Assembly (NCBI GenBank): GCA_900316685.1
Contig: ONDS01000027.1
Coordinates: 1-37,215, forward strand
Reading direction: 5' to 3'
Length of the DNA stretch: 37,215 nucleotides
Source: an uncultured Prevotellaceae bacterium
GTDB lineage: Bacteria > Bacteroidota > Bacteroidia > Bacteroidales > Bacteroidaceae
Below are positions 1 to 7,927 of the stretch, piece after piece. The notes under the pieces are model-generated. The model was given only the letters and a program-made list of their open reading frames with translations, was not told the origin of the DNA and searched no databases. The stretch's first letter is position 1. Every line of letters begins with the position of its first letter. The position numbers were made by a program, and so were the translations under genes.

Positions 1-4
1 ACAA

Positions 5-12
5 CAAAGGTA
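5..12 (-). promoter_or_regulatory. Candidate -7 element for a leftward gene outside the window
   Basis: Read on the minus strand this is TACCTTTG, a perfect match to the Bacteroidetes -7 consensus TAnnTTTG. A second match, TAACTTTG, lies at 87-94 on the same strand. Either could serve a gene whose start is left of position 1. No well-spaced -33 TTG was found for either, so this is a tentative call. Confidence 0.35.
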
Positions 13-94
13 AGGACTTTCCTCAAATTGTTGAAACTTTTCAATGAGATTTCATTCAACGAGTACTCACCAATCTTTCAACGCTGCAAAGTTA

Positions 95-126
95 GAGTGT
101 AATTAGTGTAATTCGTTGTCAAAAAA
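95..126 (-). repeat. Dispersed repeat, ATTACAC family (inverted copy)
   Basis: On the minus strand this reads as a T-run, then GACAACGAATTACAC and TAATTACACTC. It matches, in the opposite orientation, the block at 2088-2118. It is one of at least three members of this family in the window (the others are at 1915-2152 and 6751-6830). Confidence 0.6.
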
Positions 127-152
127 GATCCGTGGGCGTTACATACAAATGA

Positions 153-186
153 GAAGTCCCTGCCAGCACAATGCCACAGGGACTTC
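153..186 (-). terminator. Stem-loop downstream of the 229-1890 gene
   Basis: Perfect 10-base inverted repeat: GAAGTCCCTG at 153-162 and CAGGGACTTC at 177-186, with a 14-base loop. It lies about 40 bases past the stop codon of the leftward gene. There is no strong U-run on either strand, so it may be a terminator or an RNA-stabilising hairpin. Confidence 0.45.
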
Positions 187-204
187 ACCAGTTATAGTTT
201 ACAA

Positions 205-241
205 TGTTCAACGTTCAACATTCGATGTTCAATGTTCAACG
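205..241. repeat. Short-period repeat, GTTCAAC/GAACATT family
   Basis: A run of TGTTCAAC and TTCAACATTC phrases with a period of about 7-9 bases. It overlaps the 3' end of the neighbouring leftward gene and supplies its last codons and stop. The same phrases occur inside comEC at 9000-9027. Confidence 0.6.
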
Positions 242-1890
242 TGTTTTCTGCCATTTTCGATGACGAGGCCCTTGGCAGATGAGGGAAGGAGTTTTCCATC
301 GATGGAATAGCGGTGGGAAGGACGGTCCAAGGCAGACTTGTCATCGGCGTTGACAGAGGAGATGGCCGTCGGCTCGTAGCCCTTCTGGCTGACGATGATC
401 GGTTCGGCACTCTCCACTCCCCTACCCTTGATGTAGAGCGAGGCCTCTCGGTCGGGTGTGCCCTCCGGCACGGCATCCGCCTTCAGCGTGAGCGTCACCA
501 GTCCATGGCCGTAGTTGTTGCCGTTGATGTAACGCTTACTCTCGTCGACGGTGACGTGGAGCCACTCTGGCAAGCCCTCTATCTCGTAGTTCGCCTGTTC
601 TGAATCGTAGTTCCATGCTATGGCCGTCTTCAGTTGTATCTTCGCCGCCGCTGTCTGTCCCTCCACGGCACAGTCGCCACCCTCCGTGGGCGCCGTGAGC
701 GAGAGCGCCTCGCCTGTCGTTACCATCTTGATGCCGTCGTAGATGCCACGCACGCTGATGCAGGGCACGCGGGAAGTGAAGCTCAGCGTGGCCGCGATGT
801 CCTCGTGTGCGGCGTTCTGCAGGAGCATCGCCGCCCCCTCTACCGTACCCTTGTCGCAGTCGTCGATGAGCGCCGCCGCCAGTCCGAGGTCCACGCCATC
901 CTCCTGGAAACCCTCGATGACGATGGCGAATTCCTCGTCGAGGATAATTTCCTCTTCGGGTTTGAACACCAGCGAGAGCATCTGCACCGTGCCGTCGCTC
1001 ACCGACTGCGAGCCGAGGTTGATGATGTCGTTCCAATGGCAGAGCAGCGTGGCGATGGTCTCGCCCACCGTCTTCTTGCCATCTACGATGCTCACCTTGT
1101 TGATAGTCATCGTTATCCACTGACCGTACATCACCGGTTCAGCAGAATAACTGATGGCGGGGATGGTGATGTTCTCCACCCAGAGGCGTCCCATGGGCTT
1201 CTCGAAGAACTGGCGCACGCCACGGCAGTAGTACGTGTTGCCGCCGTTCTGGAACGACATGGTGCCGTAGTTGTACTTATAACCCTGCGACATCGAAAGC
1301 GGCCGGAAATTGGTGTAGACGGTGGTGCCGCTCTGTCCGATGACACGCCCTGGGTCGTAGAGAGCCATCTCCACGATGCTATCGGCCCAGGCCACACCAG
1401 CGTGGGGGTATAACGAGTAGTTCTTGTGGTTCTCGCCGAGGGAGTACGACTGCGAGCCCACGCTGATGGTCGGCATGTAATGGTCTATATATCCCTCGGG
1501 GATGGGTTCCACGCTCTCGGTGTAGTTGCCGTCGGCATCGGCGCTCACCTCCTTGCCCTCGATGTCCCATGTGGCGGCGTCGCGGTCCCAGCACGCGTTC
1601 TTATAGGTGAACTCCTGCCAGGGCTGCACCACGATTTTCGTCACGGCGTAGTTCGCCCAGTCGGCAGGGCGCTGGCCCTGATAGAAAGCCCCTTCGGGCC
1701 GTTGGTAGTAGACGCCGTCGGCGGCGGAGCGTGCCGGGGCCTTGGCAGGGGTGACAGGCGTGGTGCCGTCGGTCGAGAGCACGGGCTGTTCGTCGGTAAG
1801 GAACGGCTGCGCCCAGTTGTCCGACACCCGCTGTGCCGGCGAGGCTGCGGCCACGCCGAGCAACATACATGCGATGATTGTCTTTTTCAT
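229..1890 (-). CDS. Secreted protein with BACON-like region, function unknown
   Basis: 553 residues. Residues 1-19 form a signal peptide (MKKTIIACMLLGVAAASPAQ), so the protein is exported. I do not recognise the central 350 residues. Residues about 430-530 resemble a BACON/Ig-like fold: a PEWLHVTVDES stretch, then alternating strands and a closing IIVSQKG. The last 30 residues (YSIDGKLLPSS...KGLVIENGRK) look like a worn version of the Bacteroidetes C-terminal motif seen intact in the 2650-6279 protein (YNINGQIV...KGIYIVNGKK). The extreme C-terminus (HVEH, stop) lies in a GAACATT repeat, so the original end was probably lost. The start is the only ATG that gives a signal peptide. No TAnnTTTG element is visible upstream; a repeat-rich gap precedes the gene. 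Confidence 0.75.
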   Translation of the reverse strand: MKKTIIACMLLGVAAASPAQRVSDNWAQPFLTDEQPVLSTDGTTPVTPAKAPARSAADGVYYQRPEGAFYQGQRPADWANYAVTKIVVQPWQEFTYKNACWDRDAATWDIEGKEVSADADGNYTESVEPIPEGYIDHYMPTISVGSQSYSLGENHKNYSLYPHAGVAWADSIVEMALYDPGRVIGQSGTTVYTNFRPLSMSQGYKYNYGTMSFQNGGNTYYCRGVRQFFEKPMGRLWVENITIPAISYSAEPVMYGQWITMTINKVSIVDGKKTVGETIATLLCHWNDIINLGSQSVSDGTVQMLSLVFKPEEEIILDEEFAIVIEGFQEDGVDLGLAAALIDDCDKGTVEGAAMLLQNAAHEDIAATLSFTSRVPCISVRGIYDGIKMVTTGEALSLTAPTEGGDCAVEGQTAAAKIQLKTAIAWNYDSEQANYEIEGLPEWLHVTVDESKRYINGNNYGHGLVTLTLKADAVPEGTPDREASLYIKGRGVESAEPIIVSQKGYEPTAISSVNADDKSALDRPSHRYSIDGKLLPSSAKGLVIENGRKHVEH

Positions 1891-1914
1891 TTTATATTAC
1901 TTTTAGTTAATTCA

Positions 1915-2152
1915 ACCACGGAGCTTTTTCAACTACGGATTACGCTGATTATACTGATTATAAGTTACGAACACCAATCGGTACGTATTTTTTTCGACAA
2001 CGAATTACACGAACCAAAGGTCACGAGTGCTCGCAGTAATTACACGAATTATCATGCACGAACACGAATCGGCACGAATCGGCACGTATTTTTTCGACAA
2101 CGAATTACACTAATTACACGAATTATTATGCACGAACACCAATCGGCACGAA
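1915..2152. repeat. Tandem/dispersed repeat block, ATTACAC-GAACAC family
   Basis: Degenerate phrases such as CGAATTACAC, GATTATACTGATTATAA and CACGAATCGGCACGAA recur with a period near 9. Two internal copies of a longer unit (T-run, CGACAACGAATTACAC) lie at 1988-2004 and 2090-2108. The part at 1925-1975 aligns with 6751-6803 with few mismatches, and 2088-2118 matches 95-126 in inverted orientation. The gap 1891-2380 holds no supportable gene. Confidence 0.7.
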
Positions 2153-2222
2153 GAGCGGCCCTTGGGGCCGCACGGGCAAGACAAGCATGCCCCTACAATC
2201 TGCGGTTTTCTGCGGGCTGATT

Positions 2223-2307
2223 TACTCCCTCCCTTTGGGAGGGACGGGGTGGGTTCCCCTTTGGGAGGGACGGGGTGGGTTCCACTTGAGGAGGGACGGG
2301 GTGGGTT
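2223..2307. repeat. About 25-base tandem repeat, three units, GGGAGGGACGGGGTGGGTT
   Basis: Three successive units each end in GAGGGACGGGGTGGGTT, preceded by CCTTTGG or a variant. The first unit starts with CCCTCCCTTTGGGAGGG, which can fold on itself. It is related in style to the CCCCCTCC/GGAGGGGG hairpins at 31795 and 35087. Confidence 0.65.
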
Positions 2308-2345
2308 AAAAAAAGCATCGTAGAGGCGTTGGCCCCTACGATGCT
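2308..2345 (-). terminator. Rho-independent terminator of the surface-protein operon
   Basis: Perfect 10-base stem AGCATCGTAG (2314-2323) with CTACGATGCT (2336-2345). On the minus strand it is followed by seven T residues (A-run 2308-2314 on the plus strand). It lies 36 bases past the stop of the 82-residue gene and closes the leftward unit 6279-2381. Confidence 0.85.
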
Positions 2346-2380
2346 AATTATGTCCCATGAGGGGAAGTCCTCATCTCTGT

Positions 2381-2629
2381 TTAGATCTGGTCGTCATCAT
2401 CCCAAGTGGTGGCATCGTTGGTCTGCGAGTTGAGCACACCATTGTCGTTGCCGGCGATGATCGGTGTCTCCGTGTCGCCCCAGCCCTGGTTGTCCCAGGC
2501 AGCGTTAGAGTAGTCGTTGACGCCCTTGGCACCGAAGTCCGCCTTACGCAGACCCGAGCCGGCGCAGAGGTGATGTTCCACTTTCGTTTCCGTGATGAAT
2601 ATTTCCGGTTTGATATACATTGTTTTCAT
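2381..2629 (-). CDS. Small acidic peptide, Bacteroidetes MKxxYIKPEI-type, unknown function
   Basis: 82 residues, starting MKTMYIKPEIFITET and ending in an acidic tail (TTWDDDDQI). There is no signal peptide or membrane segment. The N-terminal YIKPEI motif is, from memory, common among short hypothetical proteins of Prevotella and Bacteroides; their job is unknown to me. The rest is rich in Asn, Asp, Gly and Thr, with one Cys (CAGSG). The start is 20 bases downstream of the stop of the large BspA-like gene, in the same direction and before a strong terminator, so the two are almost certainly co-transcribed. A role linked to export or display of that protein is only a guess. Confidence 0.7.
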   Translation of the reverse strand: MKTMYIKPEIFITETKVEHHLCAGSGLRKADFGAKGVNDYSNAAWDNQGWGDTETPIIAGNDNGVLNSQTNDATTWDDDDQI

Positions 2630-2649
2630 ATTCTTGTCCTCCCTCCTTA

Positions 2650-5600
2650 TTATCTAACAAAATATTTCTTGCCGTTCACGATGTAGATGCCCTTGGGCAG
2701 GCCCGTCAGTTCGGTGCCCTCGCGCACGATCTGTCCATTGATGTTGTAGACCACCTGCATGTATTCCACCTTCTGTCCTTCGGCTTCGGCCTCGGTGATG
2801 ATCTGCTCGATCTCGGTGGAAGTCTTCTCTTCGCCGAGGAAGCCCTCGTCGAACACCATCTCTACCGAGCGGTTGGCGGCAGCTGAGGTGCCTTCGCCGA
2901 GCTCAGCCTCGATGCCAGTCTTGGCGGCAGCGTTGGGGATGATGACAGCAGTGAACTGTGTCCAGAAGCCACCGGTAGCGCCGCTACGGGTGTCGTCGGC
3001 TATCTCGCGGTAGTACTTGGGATAGGCTGTTCCATTACGACCGAGGAAGTAAGCACCGGTGGGGATGAGCACCTGCCAGCTCTTGGCATTCTCCACCCAT
3101 GTGTCATGGACTGTGACAGAGTTCTGATAAGCCGTCAGAGCGGCCTGGTACTCTTGCTCTTTCTCAGCGTCATTCCAGGTGGCCAGTTCCTCTACCTTGG
3201 CGTTATAGATGGCCCAAGCGGCACGGTTGGCAATGTATGCGTTGAAAGCGACTTGATATTCTGCGTAAGCAGCCTTGTCGGCAGTGTAGTCCGCGGCGAG
3301 TTGCTTAAGCGTGTTGAATTTGCTTTCGGGACTATTATTGTAATAATCACCGTTTACAAAAACATCACTGAAGTAAGCCTTGAACAAATTAAAACCATTT
3401 TCGCCTTCACCCTGGTTAATGTTGTCTACATTGTGATTAGCAGAACGCGTAGCATATTCCCAGTTGTAATAATGCCAAAAGAAATCACCAATTTCATAAT
3501 TAGTCAAATCTTCAAGATATGTATATTGTGTTCCGTTAGCGACACATCTGACAGATTTAAATAAATCTTTAACATCATCATATTTCGAATTGTTGTCCGG
3601 ATCCTGAACCACTGTGGGAGCTACCATTGGCTCACCTTCGGGTTTTAGAGCCTCCACCTCTTCTTCGGTGGGTTTCACAGGACGAACGGGTTCGGGAAGC
3701 ACCTCCGGCTCGTCGCCGATGGCATCCTGTGCACCATCCTGATACTGCACGGGATTGCCCTTGAAGGTATAGGTCTGTCCGCCATAGTTGTCATAAGCAG
3801 CCTGGAAATAGTTGTCAGCATCGGGTTTAGTCTCATCATTGACATCGTGCATAGCCACGCCGAGGTTTACCTCACGCTTCTGTGCCTCGAAGATGCTGGC
3901 CCACTGCGTCTGCGGTTTCCATTCGATACCCGAGAAGTCGCATCTCTTAGGATTGCCCAGGCTTGTACCGATGGCGGGGTGGATCATATAGGGGTGACCT
4001 GCAGTAGCCAAGTAACCATCGATGATTATGGCATTGTCCTTGTTGGCATTGGCCTCGGCGATGGAGTTACCGGGGGCGAAGGTCTTCGTCTTGTTGTTTG
4101 CGAGGAAACTACTCACCTGTGAGTGGTGGTACTGCACACCACCTCTTTCGTAAATATTATAGCTGAAGCCACTCGCTTCATCTTTCTCACGGCCAATCAC
4201 ATTATACTCATTACCCTCGCTGTCGCGATAGTAAGTCTTCGCCACGGTATTGAAGTGGAGGATGAGCGTCTTCTTGCCTTCCGGGCTCTCATCTTCGTTC
4301 TGGATTTCCACGCCGGAGAAGTCGACGATGTTAAACGTCTCGTTGAAGGCAGCAGCCAACTGCTCGTCGGTCAGGTCGAAGGGGAAGCACATGGTATACC
4401 ACACATCCTCATATTGCTTGGAGTAGACATCACCACCAGGTTTGGTGGTGAACTCTTTCATAAGCATGAACTGAGCCCAGCCATCACGGGTGTAGATACC
4501 TTGACCAGAAGTACCCACATTAGCACCGCCTGCTGTCTCACGAGCGTGCATGTCAAGAGAAGTGGGTAGTCCCAACGACGGAGTATCGGAAGAGTGTCCA
4601 TGGTAGTTGGCGGAGATGTCAGCTCTTACCTTGTCAGCCAGCTGCTCGGGATAATGAAGCACAGGAAGACCGTTCGCATTGATAAAATACCAGTCTACGG
4701 CATCATCCCATGAATAGCCATCAGGGGCGTTACCAGGATGTATACCCATCAGAGCTTCCCAGCCATCATAGTGACCATGATGGAAGGAGGCACCGGCGCC
4801 CCAACTATTAAAACTATTACCACCTGTGAAAACGATTGGAATCTTCTCTGGATCGGTAGTAGTAAGGTAGATGTCGGTAAACGGACAGAGCCTGAAGGCA
4901 TCCATACCGATTTTATTCACATTCTCAGGAATGGTGATGCTGTTCAGAGCCAGACAGTTGTCAAAAGCATTGCAGCCTATATCAATCAACGATTGCGGAA
5001 GACGGATGGACTCTAAGTGCTGTGCATTCTGGAAGCAGTAATTGCCAACCGACACGATACCCTCTGAGAGGGCGATGTGCTTCATCTTCGATTCTTTATC
5101 GCCAGCAAAAGCACGGTCACCCAAATAGCAATTGCTAAGTCCCGCTCCGAAGTCAAGATCCTCCAGATCGATGCAATAAGCGAATGCAGCTGCTTCGACT
5201 ATTTTAATACCACTACCCACAACCAAGTGCTTGATATGAGAGTTTTTGCCACATTCGCAGTCGATTTTCACATAGTTGTCAGGTATAATTAAATCAGGGA
5301 TGATAGCACATGAGGTACCTAAAGTATTAGCTGTCATTTGTTCATCGCTCAAGCCATAATATGCTTTATAGGCAGCCTTATGTCTATCCTTTTCAATATT
5401 TTGATGCCCCAAAAAGGAAAGGCTTCTGGAAGGCAGCACGGTGATGTTGGTAGGCAACTTGATGTCTGCCACCTGCATGGCGTAATTGTTGAAATACCAG
5501 AAAGCATTGGTCTGATAGCCTTCGCCAAGCTTTGAAGTAGGCCCATCACGGAAAGGATCATCATAGGCATAATACTCAACTTCAATACCAGCATTCACAG

Positions 5601-6279
5601 TGCAAGAAGTGAATGTGGCACCTGTGAAGTCCCAAATACAGGGAGGTGTCCATCCGAATACCGGACCATTGTTCATAAGGTCCTTATCACCATACGTACC
5701 GGCCAACCTGGCCACCATGGCCAAGTCAGCCACGTTCATGAGTTGGTTACTGAAATTTGACACCTCATTCTCTGCGAAGGAATAGAGTGCCAGTTCTGGC
5801 AATGTGGCGTTGCTTCCATCAAAGGAGCCGACTACCTTCAAGTTGGGATTGATAGAACCGCTATGCAGGGATTCCATGTTCTTCACGTCGTCTTCCGAGG
5901 TCATACCATTGGGCAAACGGAGATACTTCACTCCACTCATGTTTAGAGCAGTTAAATCATCGAAATCGAAGGTCGCTTCACTCAGGTCTACAGATGTGAA
6001 AACACCCCAGCGATTGAGAACCTCCAAATCGGTAGAATTCATGGGACCAGTAATCTTCAAAGTAGTACGCCCCGCGTTGGTGCCGATGTACTGGAAGTTG
6101 GAACCGTTGGCTTCGGCTAAAGCAGCCAAAGCTCCGGCTTTGTTCAAAGTCAGAGTCTGGATGTTGGGGTCTTGATTTCCTCCCGTCACCTGATAACCAT
6201 CCGAACTCCAGTTGATTTCCGTAGCCGTGACCGCTATCGAGATCAGGCATAACGTAAAAAACAGTAATAGTTTTCGCAT
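2650..6279 (-). CDS. BspA-like leucine-rich-repeat surface protein
   Basis: 1209 residues. The signal peptide covers residues 1-20. Residues about 340-470 carry LRR_5/BspA-type repeats (for example SIRLPQSLIDIGCNAFDNC and SITIPENVNKIGMDAF). BspA-family proteins bind host or plant surfaces; the ligand here cannot be told. Residues about 890-915 form a Pro/Glu linker (PEPVRPVKPTEEEVEAL). Residues about 980-1070 are Ala/Glu/Tyr-rich and probably helical. The C-terminus (VVYNINGQIV...LPKGIYIVNGKKYFVR) is the Bacteroidetes C-terminal module often tied to type IX secretion or anchoring; that is an inference. The segment 3300-3600 is clearly more A+T-rich than the rest of the gene, suggesting mosaic origin. 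A promoter at 6454-6484 gives a leader of about 170 bases. Confidence 0.85.
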   Translation of the reverse strand: MRKLLLFFTLCLISIAVTATEINWSSDGYQVTGGNQDPNIQTLTLNKAGALAALAEANGSNFQYIGTNAGRTTLKITGPMNSTDLEVLNRWGVFTSVDLSEATFDFDDLTALNMSGVKYLRLPNGMTSEDDVKNMESLHSGSINPNLKVVGSFDGSNATLPELALYSFAENEVSNFSNQLMNVADLAMVARLAGTYGDKDLMNNGPVFGWTPPCIWDFTGATFTSCTVNAGIEVEYYAYDDPFRDGPTSKLGEGYQTNAFWYFNNYAMQVADIKLPTNITVLPSRSLSFLGHQNIEKDRHKAAYKAYYGLSDEQMTANTLGTSCAIIPDLIIPDNYVKIDCECGKNSHIKHLVVGSGIKIVEAAAFAYCIDLEDLDFGAGLSNCYLGDRAFAGDKESKMKHIALSEGIVSVGNYCFQNAQHLESIRLPQSLIDIGCNAFDNCLALNSITIPENVNKIGMDAFRLCPFTDIYLTTTDPEKIPIVFTGGNSFNSWGAGASFHHGHYDGWEALMGIHPGNAPDGYSWDDAVDWYFINANGLPVLHYPEQLADKVRADISANYHGHSSDTPSLGLPTSLDMHARETAGGANVGTSGQGIYTRDGWAQFMLMKEFTTKPGGDVYSKQYEDVWYTMCFPFDLTDEQLAAAFNETFNIVDFSGVEIQNEDESPEGKKTLILHFNTVAKTYYRDSEGNEYNVIGREKDEASGFSYNIYERGGVQYHHSQVSSFLANNKTKTFAPGNSIAEANANKDNAIIIDGYLATAGHPYMIHPAIGTSLGNPKRCDFSGIEWKPQTQWASIFEAQKREVNLGVAMHDVNDETKPDADNYFQAAYDNYGGQTYTFKGNPVQYQDGAQDAIGDEPEVLPEPVRPVKPTEEEVEALKPEGEPMVAPTVVQDPDNNSKYDDVKDLFKSVRCVANGTQYTYLEDLTNYEIGDFFWHYYNWEYATRSANHNVDNINQGEGENGFNLFKAYFSDVFVNGDYYNNSPESKFNTLKQLAADYTADKAAYAEYQVAFNAYIANRAAWAIYNAKVEELATWNDAEKEQEYQAALTAYQNSVTVHDTWVENAKSWQVLIPTGAYFLGRNGTAYPKYYREIADDTRSGATGGFWTQFTAVIIPNAAAKTGIEAELGEGTSAAANRSVEMVFDEGFLGEEKTSTEIEQIITEAEAEGQKVEYMQVVYNINGQIVREGTELTGLPKGIYIVNGKKYFVR

Positions 6280-6413
6280 GTTTGTAAAAATTGTTATTAT
6301 TATGGTTTTATGTTATTTCTCGCTATGACAAGCTTTTGAGAGGGTTGGTTTTATTCGTTTGTCAAGGAATTTTATCGCGTTGTTTAGCACGTCAAATTCT
6401 GTTTTTGGCGGTT

Positions 6414-6432
6414 TACCTCTGCCCGAGAGGTA
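6414..6432 (-). promoter_or_regulatory. Hairpin in the 5' leader of the BspA-like gene
   Basis: TACCTCT (6414-6420) and AGAGGTA (6426-6432) pair around GCCCG. The hairpin lies near the 5' end of the predicted transcript and could stabilise the mRNA. Function inferred. Confidence 0.4.
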
Positions 6433-6453
6433 TCTTGTTTCACGAAACTTTTG

Positions 6454-6484
6454 CAAAGGTACAATATATAATATGTTCTACAAA
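6454..6484 (-). promoter_or_regulatory. Promoter of the BspA-like gene
   Basis: On the minus strand: TTTG (6484-6481), 19 bases, then TACCTTTG (6461-6454). Both boxes match the Bacteroidetes sigma-ABfr consensus with standard spacing. Confidence 0.8.
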
Positions 6485-6528
6485 GCGGGGTGAGTTTTAT
6501 TTAAGATAAATTAACACGATTTAGGAAG

Positions 6529-6546
6529 TTTGTGTACGCACACAAA
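6529..6546. promoter_or_regulatory. Inverted repeat upstream of the BspA-like promoter
   Basis: TTTGTGT (6529-6535), ACGC, ACACAAA (6540-6546). It lies about 45 bases upstream of the -33 box at 6481-6484, a plausible operator position. A further perfect palindrome, ATCGTCGACGAT, lies near 6668-6679. No protein partner can be named. Confidence 0.35.
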
Positions 6547-6701
6547 TACATTTCATATTTTTGTAAAGTACAAATAAACGATGATTTGAAACGGATTGGC
6601 GTATACCGGAGTACATATAACTTTTTTTAAGAATGGAAAAATCGTCGAAAAAAAGGAGGCTTTCATCGTCGACGATTGCCTCGGTTTTCATTTTCGAGGG
6701 G

Positions 6702-6830
6702 TGAGGTGAGAGGTGAGAGGAACATAAATTACCATGAATTGAACATGAATAATTTCAACTACGGATTATACTGATTAAACTGATTATAATTTGCGAACAC
6801 GAATAAAACGAATCTTCACGAATAGGAGAA
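6702..6830. repeat. Repeats in the gap: GGTGAGA run and ATTACAC-GAACAC family copy
   Basis: 6702-6721 is a GAGGTGA period-7 run, also found at 30279-30295. 6751-6803 copies the block at 1925-1975 (CAACTACGGATTA, CTGATTATAA, CGAACACGAA). The gap 6280-6948 holds promoters, hairpins and repeats but no supportable gene. Confidence 0.65.
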
Positions 6831-6880
6831 TGTCTTCCAGATGTCGCCGATATAACAATTTAGAACAATTTTTATTTAAA

Positions 6881-6913
6881 TTGGCTTATTCTCAAAAAAT
6901 ATTCGTAATTTTG
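6881..6913 (+). promoter_or_regulatory. Promoter of the DUF3791-DUF3990 module
   Basis: TTG (6881-6883), 22 bases, TAATTTTG (6906-6913), which fits TAnnTTTG. Predicted transcription start is about 25-30 bases before the first ATG at 6949. No Shine-Dalgarno sequence is visible. Confidence 0.65.
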
Positions 6914-6948
6914 CAGCATACATATTTAGTTTCAAAGTCTAAGGTTAT

Positions 6949-7164
6949 ATGAGTAAGTACGAGATTCCATTTCTGACGGCATGCATTCAGACATTTGCAC
7001 ACCGTTTTGCCATGACCCGGCAAGCGGCTTTCCGTTATTTGCAAAAGCACAAGGGGCTCGCCTTCCTGATAGAGTTCTACGATGTTGAACATCTGCAATC
7101 AATAGACGAAACGATTGACGATGTGATTATTATCTGCCAAAAGAATGGAGGGAGCTTAGCATGA
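6949..7164 (+). CDS. DUF3791-family small protein, possible antitoxin
   Basis: 71 residues. The order EIPFLTACIQTFAHRF, then a helical segment, then FLIEFYDVEHLQSI and TIDDVIIICQKNGG fits DUF3791, a family recalled to occur beside DUF3990. The protein is soluble, with no signal or membrane segment. Its stop overlaps the next start by four bases (ATGA at 7161-7164), so translation is likely coupled. It is first in a three-gene unit with its own promoter. By analogy with toxin-antitoxin order, it could bind and block the next product; no direct evidence. The module is richer in A+T than its neighbours, suggesting acquisition. Confidence 0.75.
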   Translation: MSKYEIPFLTACIQTFAHRFAMTRQAAFRYLQKHKGLAFLIEFYDVEHLQSIDETIDDVIIICQKNGGSLA

Positions 7165-7649
7165 TATTGTATCATGGTTCTAATGGGGACATCGTAAACA
7201 TTGACCTTGAGAAAGGCTCGAGATATAAGGATTTCGGCAAGGGTTTCTATCTTACACCAGATAAGCTAACAGCAATACGAATGGCCCAAAAGAAAGCAAG
7301 GCTTTTCGGTGGAACGCCAACTTTGTTGACATATGAAATGGCAGAGTCTGCCTTCAGCTCTGAACTAAAAGTGAAGATATTCCCTAAGAAGGCCTGTGTG
7401 GAATGGTTCTTGTTTGTCGATGCCAACCGCGACAGGCATCGTGTACAACCTACACACGACTACGATATAGTTATAGGACCGATAGCCGACGATGGGGTTG
7501 TGCTGCAGCTGACCAACTACAAGGAGGGCATATATTCTCCAGAACAGGCTGCGCAACTGCTGCAAGATAAATATCTTGATCAGCAATACTATTTTGGGAC
7601 ACAACGAGCATTACAGTTCCTACACAAGAAAGACTCTCAAACCGTATGA
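7161..7649 (+). CDS. DUF3990 protein, ADP-ribosyltransferase-like, possible toxin
   Basis: 162 residues. The start MILYHGSN matches the first motif of the ADP-ribosyltransferase fold (H5). KDFGKGFYLT (residues 23-32) matches the second, with Y30. QYYFGTQRALQFL (residues 142-154) closes the protein in the place of the third motif, with Gln rather than a clear catalytic Glu. DUF3990 is, as I recall, placed in the ADP-ribosyl superfamily; activity and target are unknown. If active it would move ADP-ribose from NAD to a cell target. Four-base overlaps on both sides tie it to the flanking small genes. It could instead be an inactive or non-toxic relative. Confidence 0.75.
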   Translation: MILYHGSNGDIVNIDLEKGSRYKDFGKGFYLTPDKLTAIRMAQKKARLFGGTPTLLTYEMAESAFSSELKVKIFPKKACVEWFLFVDANRDRHRVQPTHDYDIVIGPIADDGVVLQLTNYKEGIYSPEQAAQLLQDKYLDQQYYFGTQRALQFLHKKDSQTV

Positions 7650-7927
7650 ACCAGCAGCCTACACACCACCAAATCGCAGTATATCTCACAAATTACGCTT
7701 TAAGTGAATTGGTGAAATATGTTATGGAAGATACTGGGTGCAACATTGAACAGGCTATGGAACGTGTATACAACTCACCGCTGATGCCTGCCTTACAAGA
7801 CGAAGAAGGAGAACTTTACATCCAAAGTCCGGCCTATCTCTATGAACTGATGAATAAACCAACACTAATAGCGGCCTTTGGGTCGAACGGGCAGGACGCG
7901 AGACAAAATCCAATTCGAAATCCGTGA
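7646..7927 (+). CDS. Small protein, third gene of the DUF3990 module
   Basis: 93 residues. Residues 8-75 are predicted helical (LTNYALSELVKYVMED, then NIEQAMERVYNSPL), ending in SPAYLYELMNKP. The last 18 residues are low in structure. This resembles small partners found next to DUF3990 genes, but I cannot give a sure family. The start overlaps the DUF3990 stop (ATGA at 7646-7649). A second antitoxin or a stabilising partner is possible. After it, AATTATT-AG-AATAATT at about 7949-7964 gives a weak A+T hairpin. Confidence 0.65.
   Translation: MNQQPTHHQIAVYLTNYALSELVKYVMEDTGCNIEQAMERVYNSPLMPALQDEEGELYIQSPAYLYELMNKPTLIAAFGSNGQDARQNPIRNP

Noticed and set aside
1426-2220. Plus-strand frame of 264 codons over the first gene and repeat block
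   Set aside because: Half is antisense to a secreted protein and half is translated repeat.
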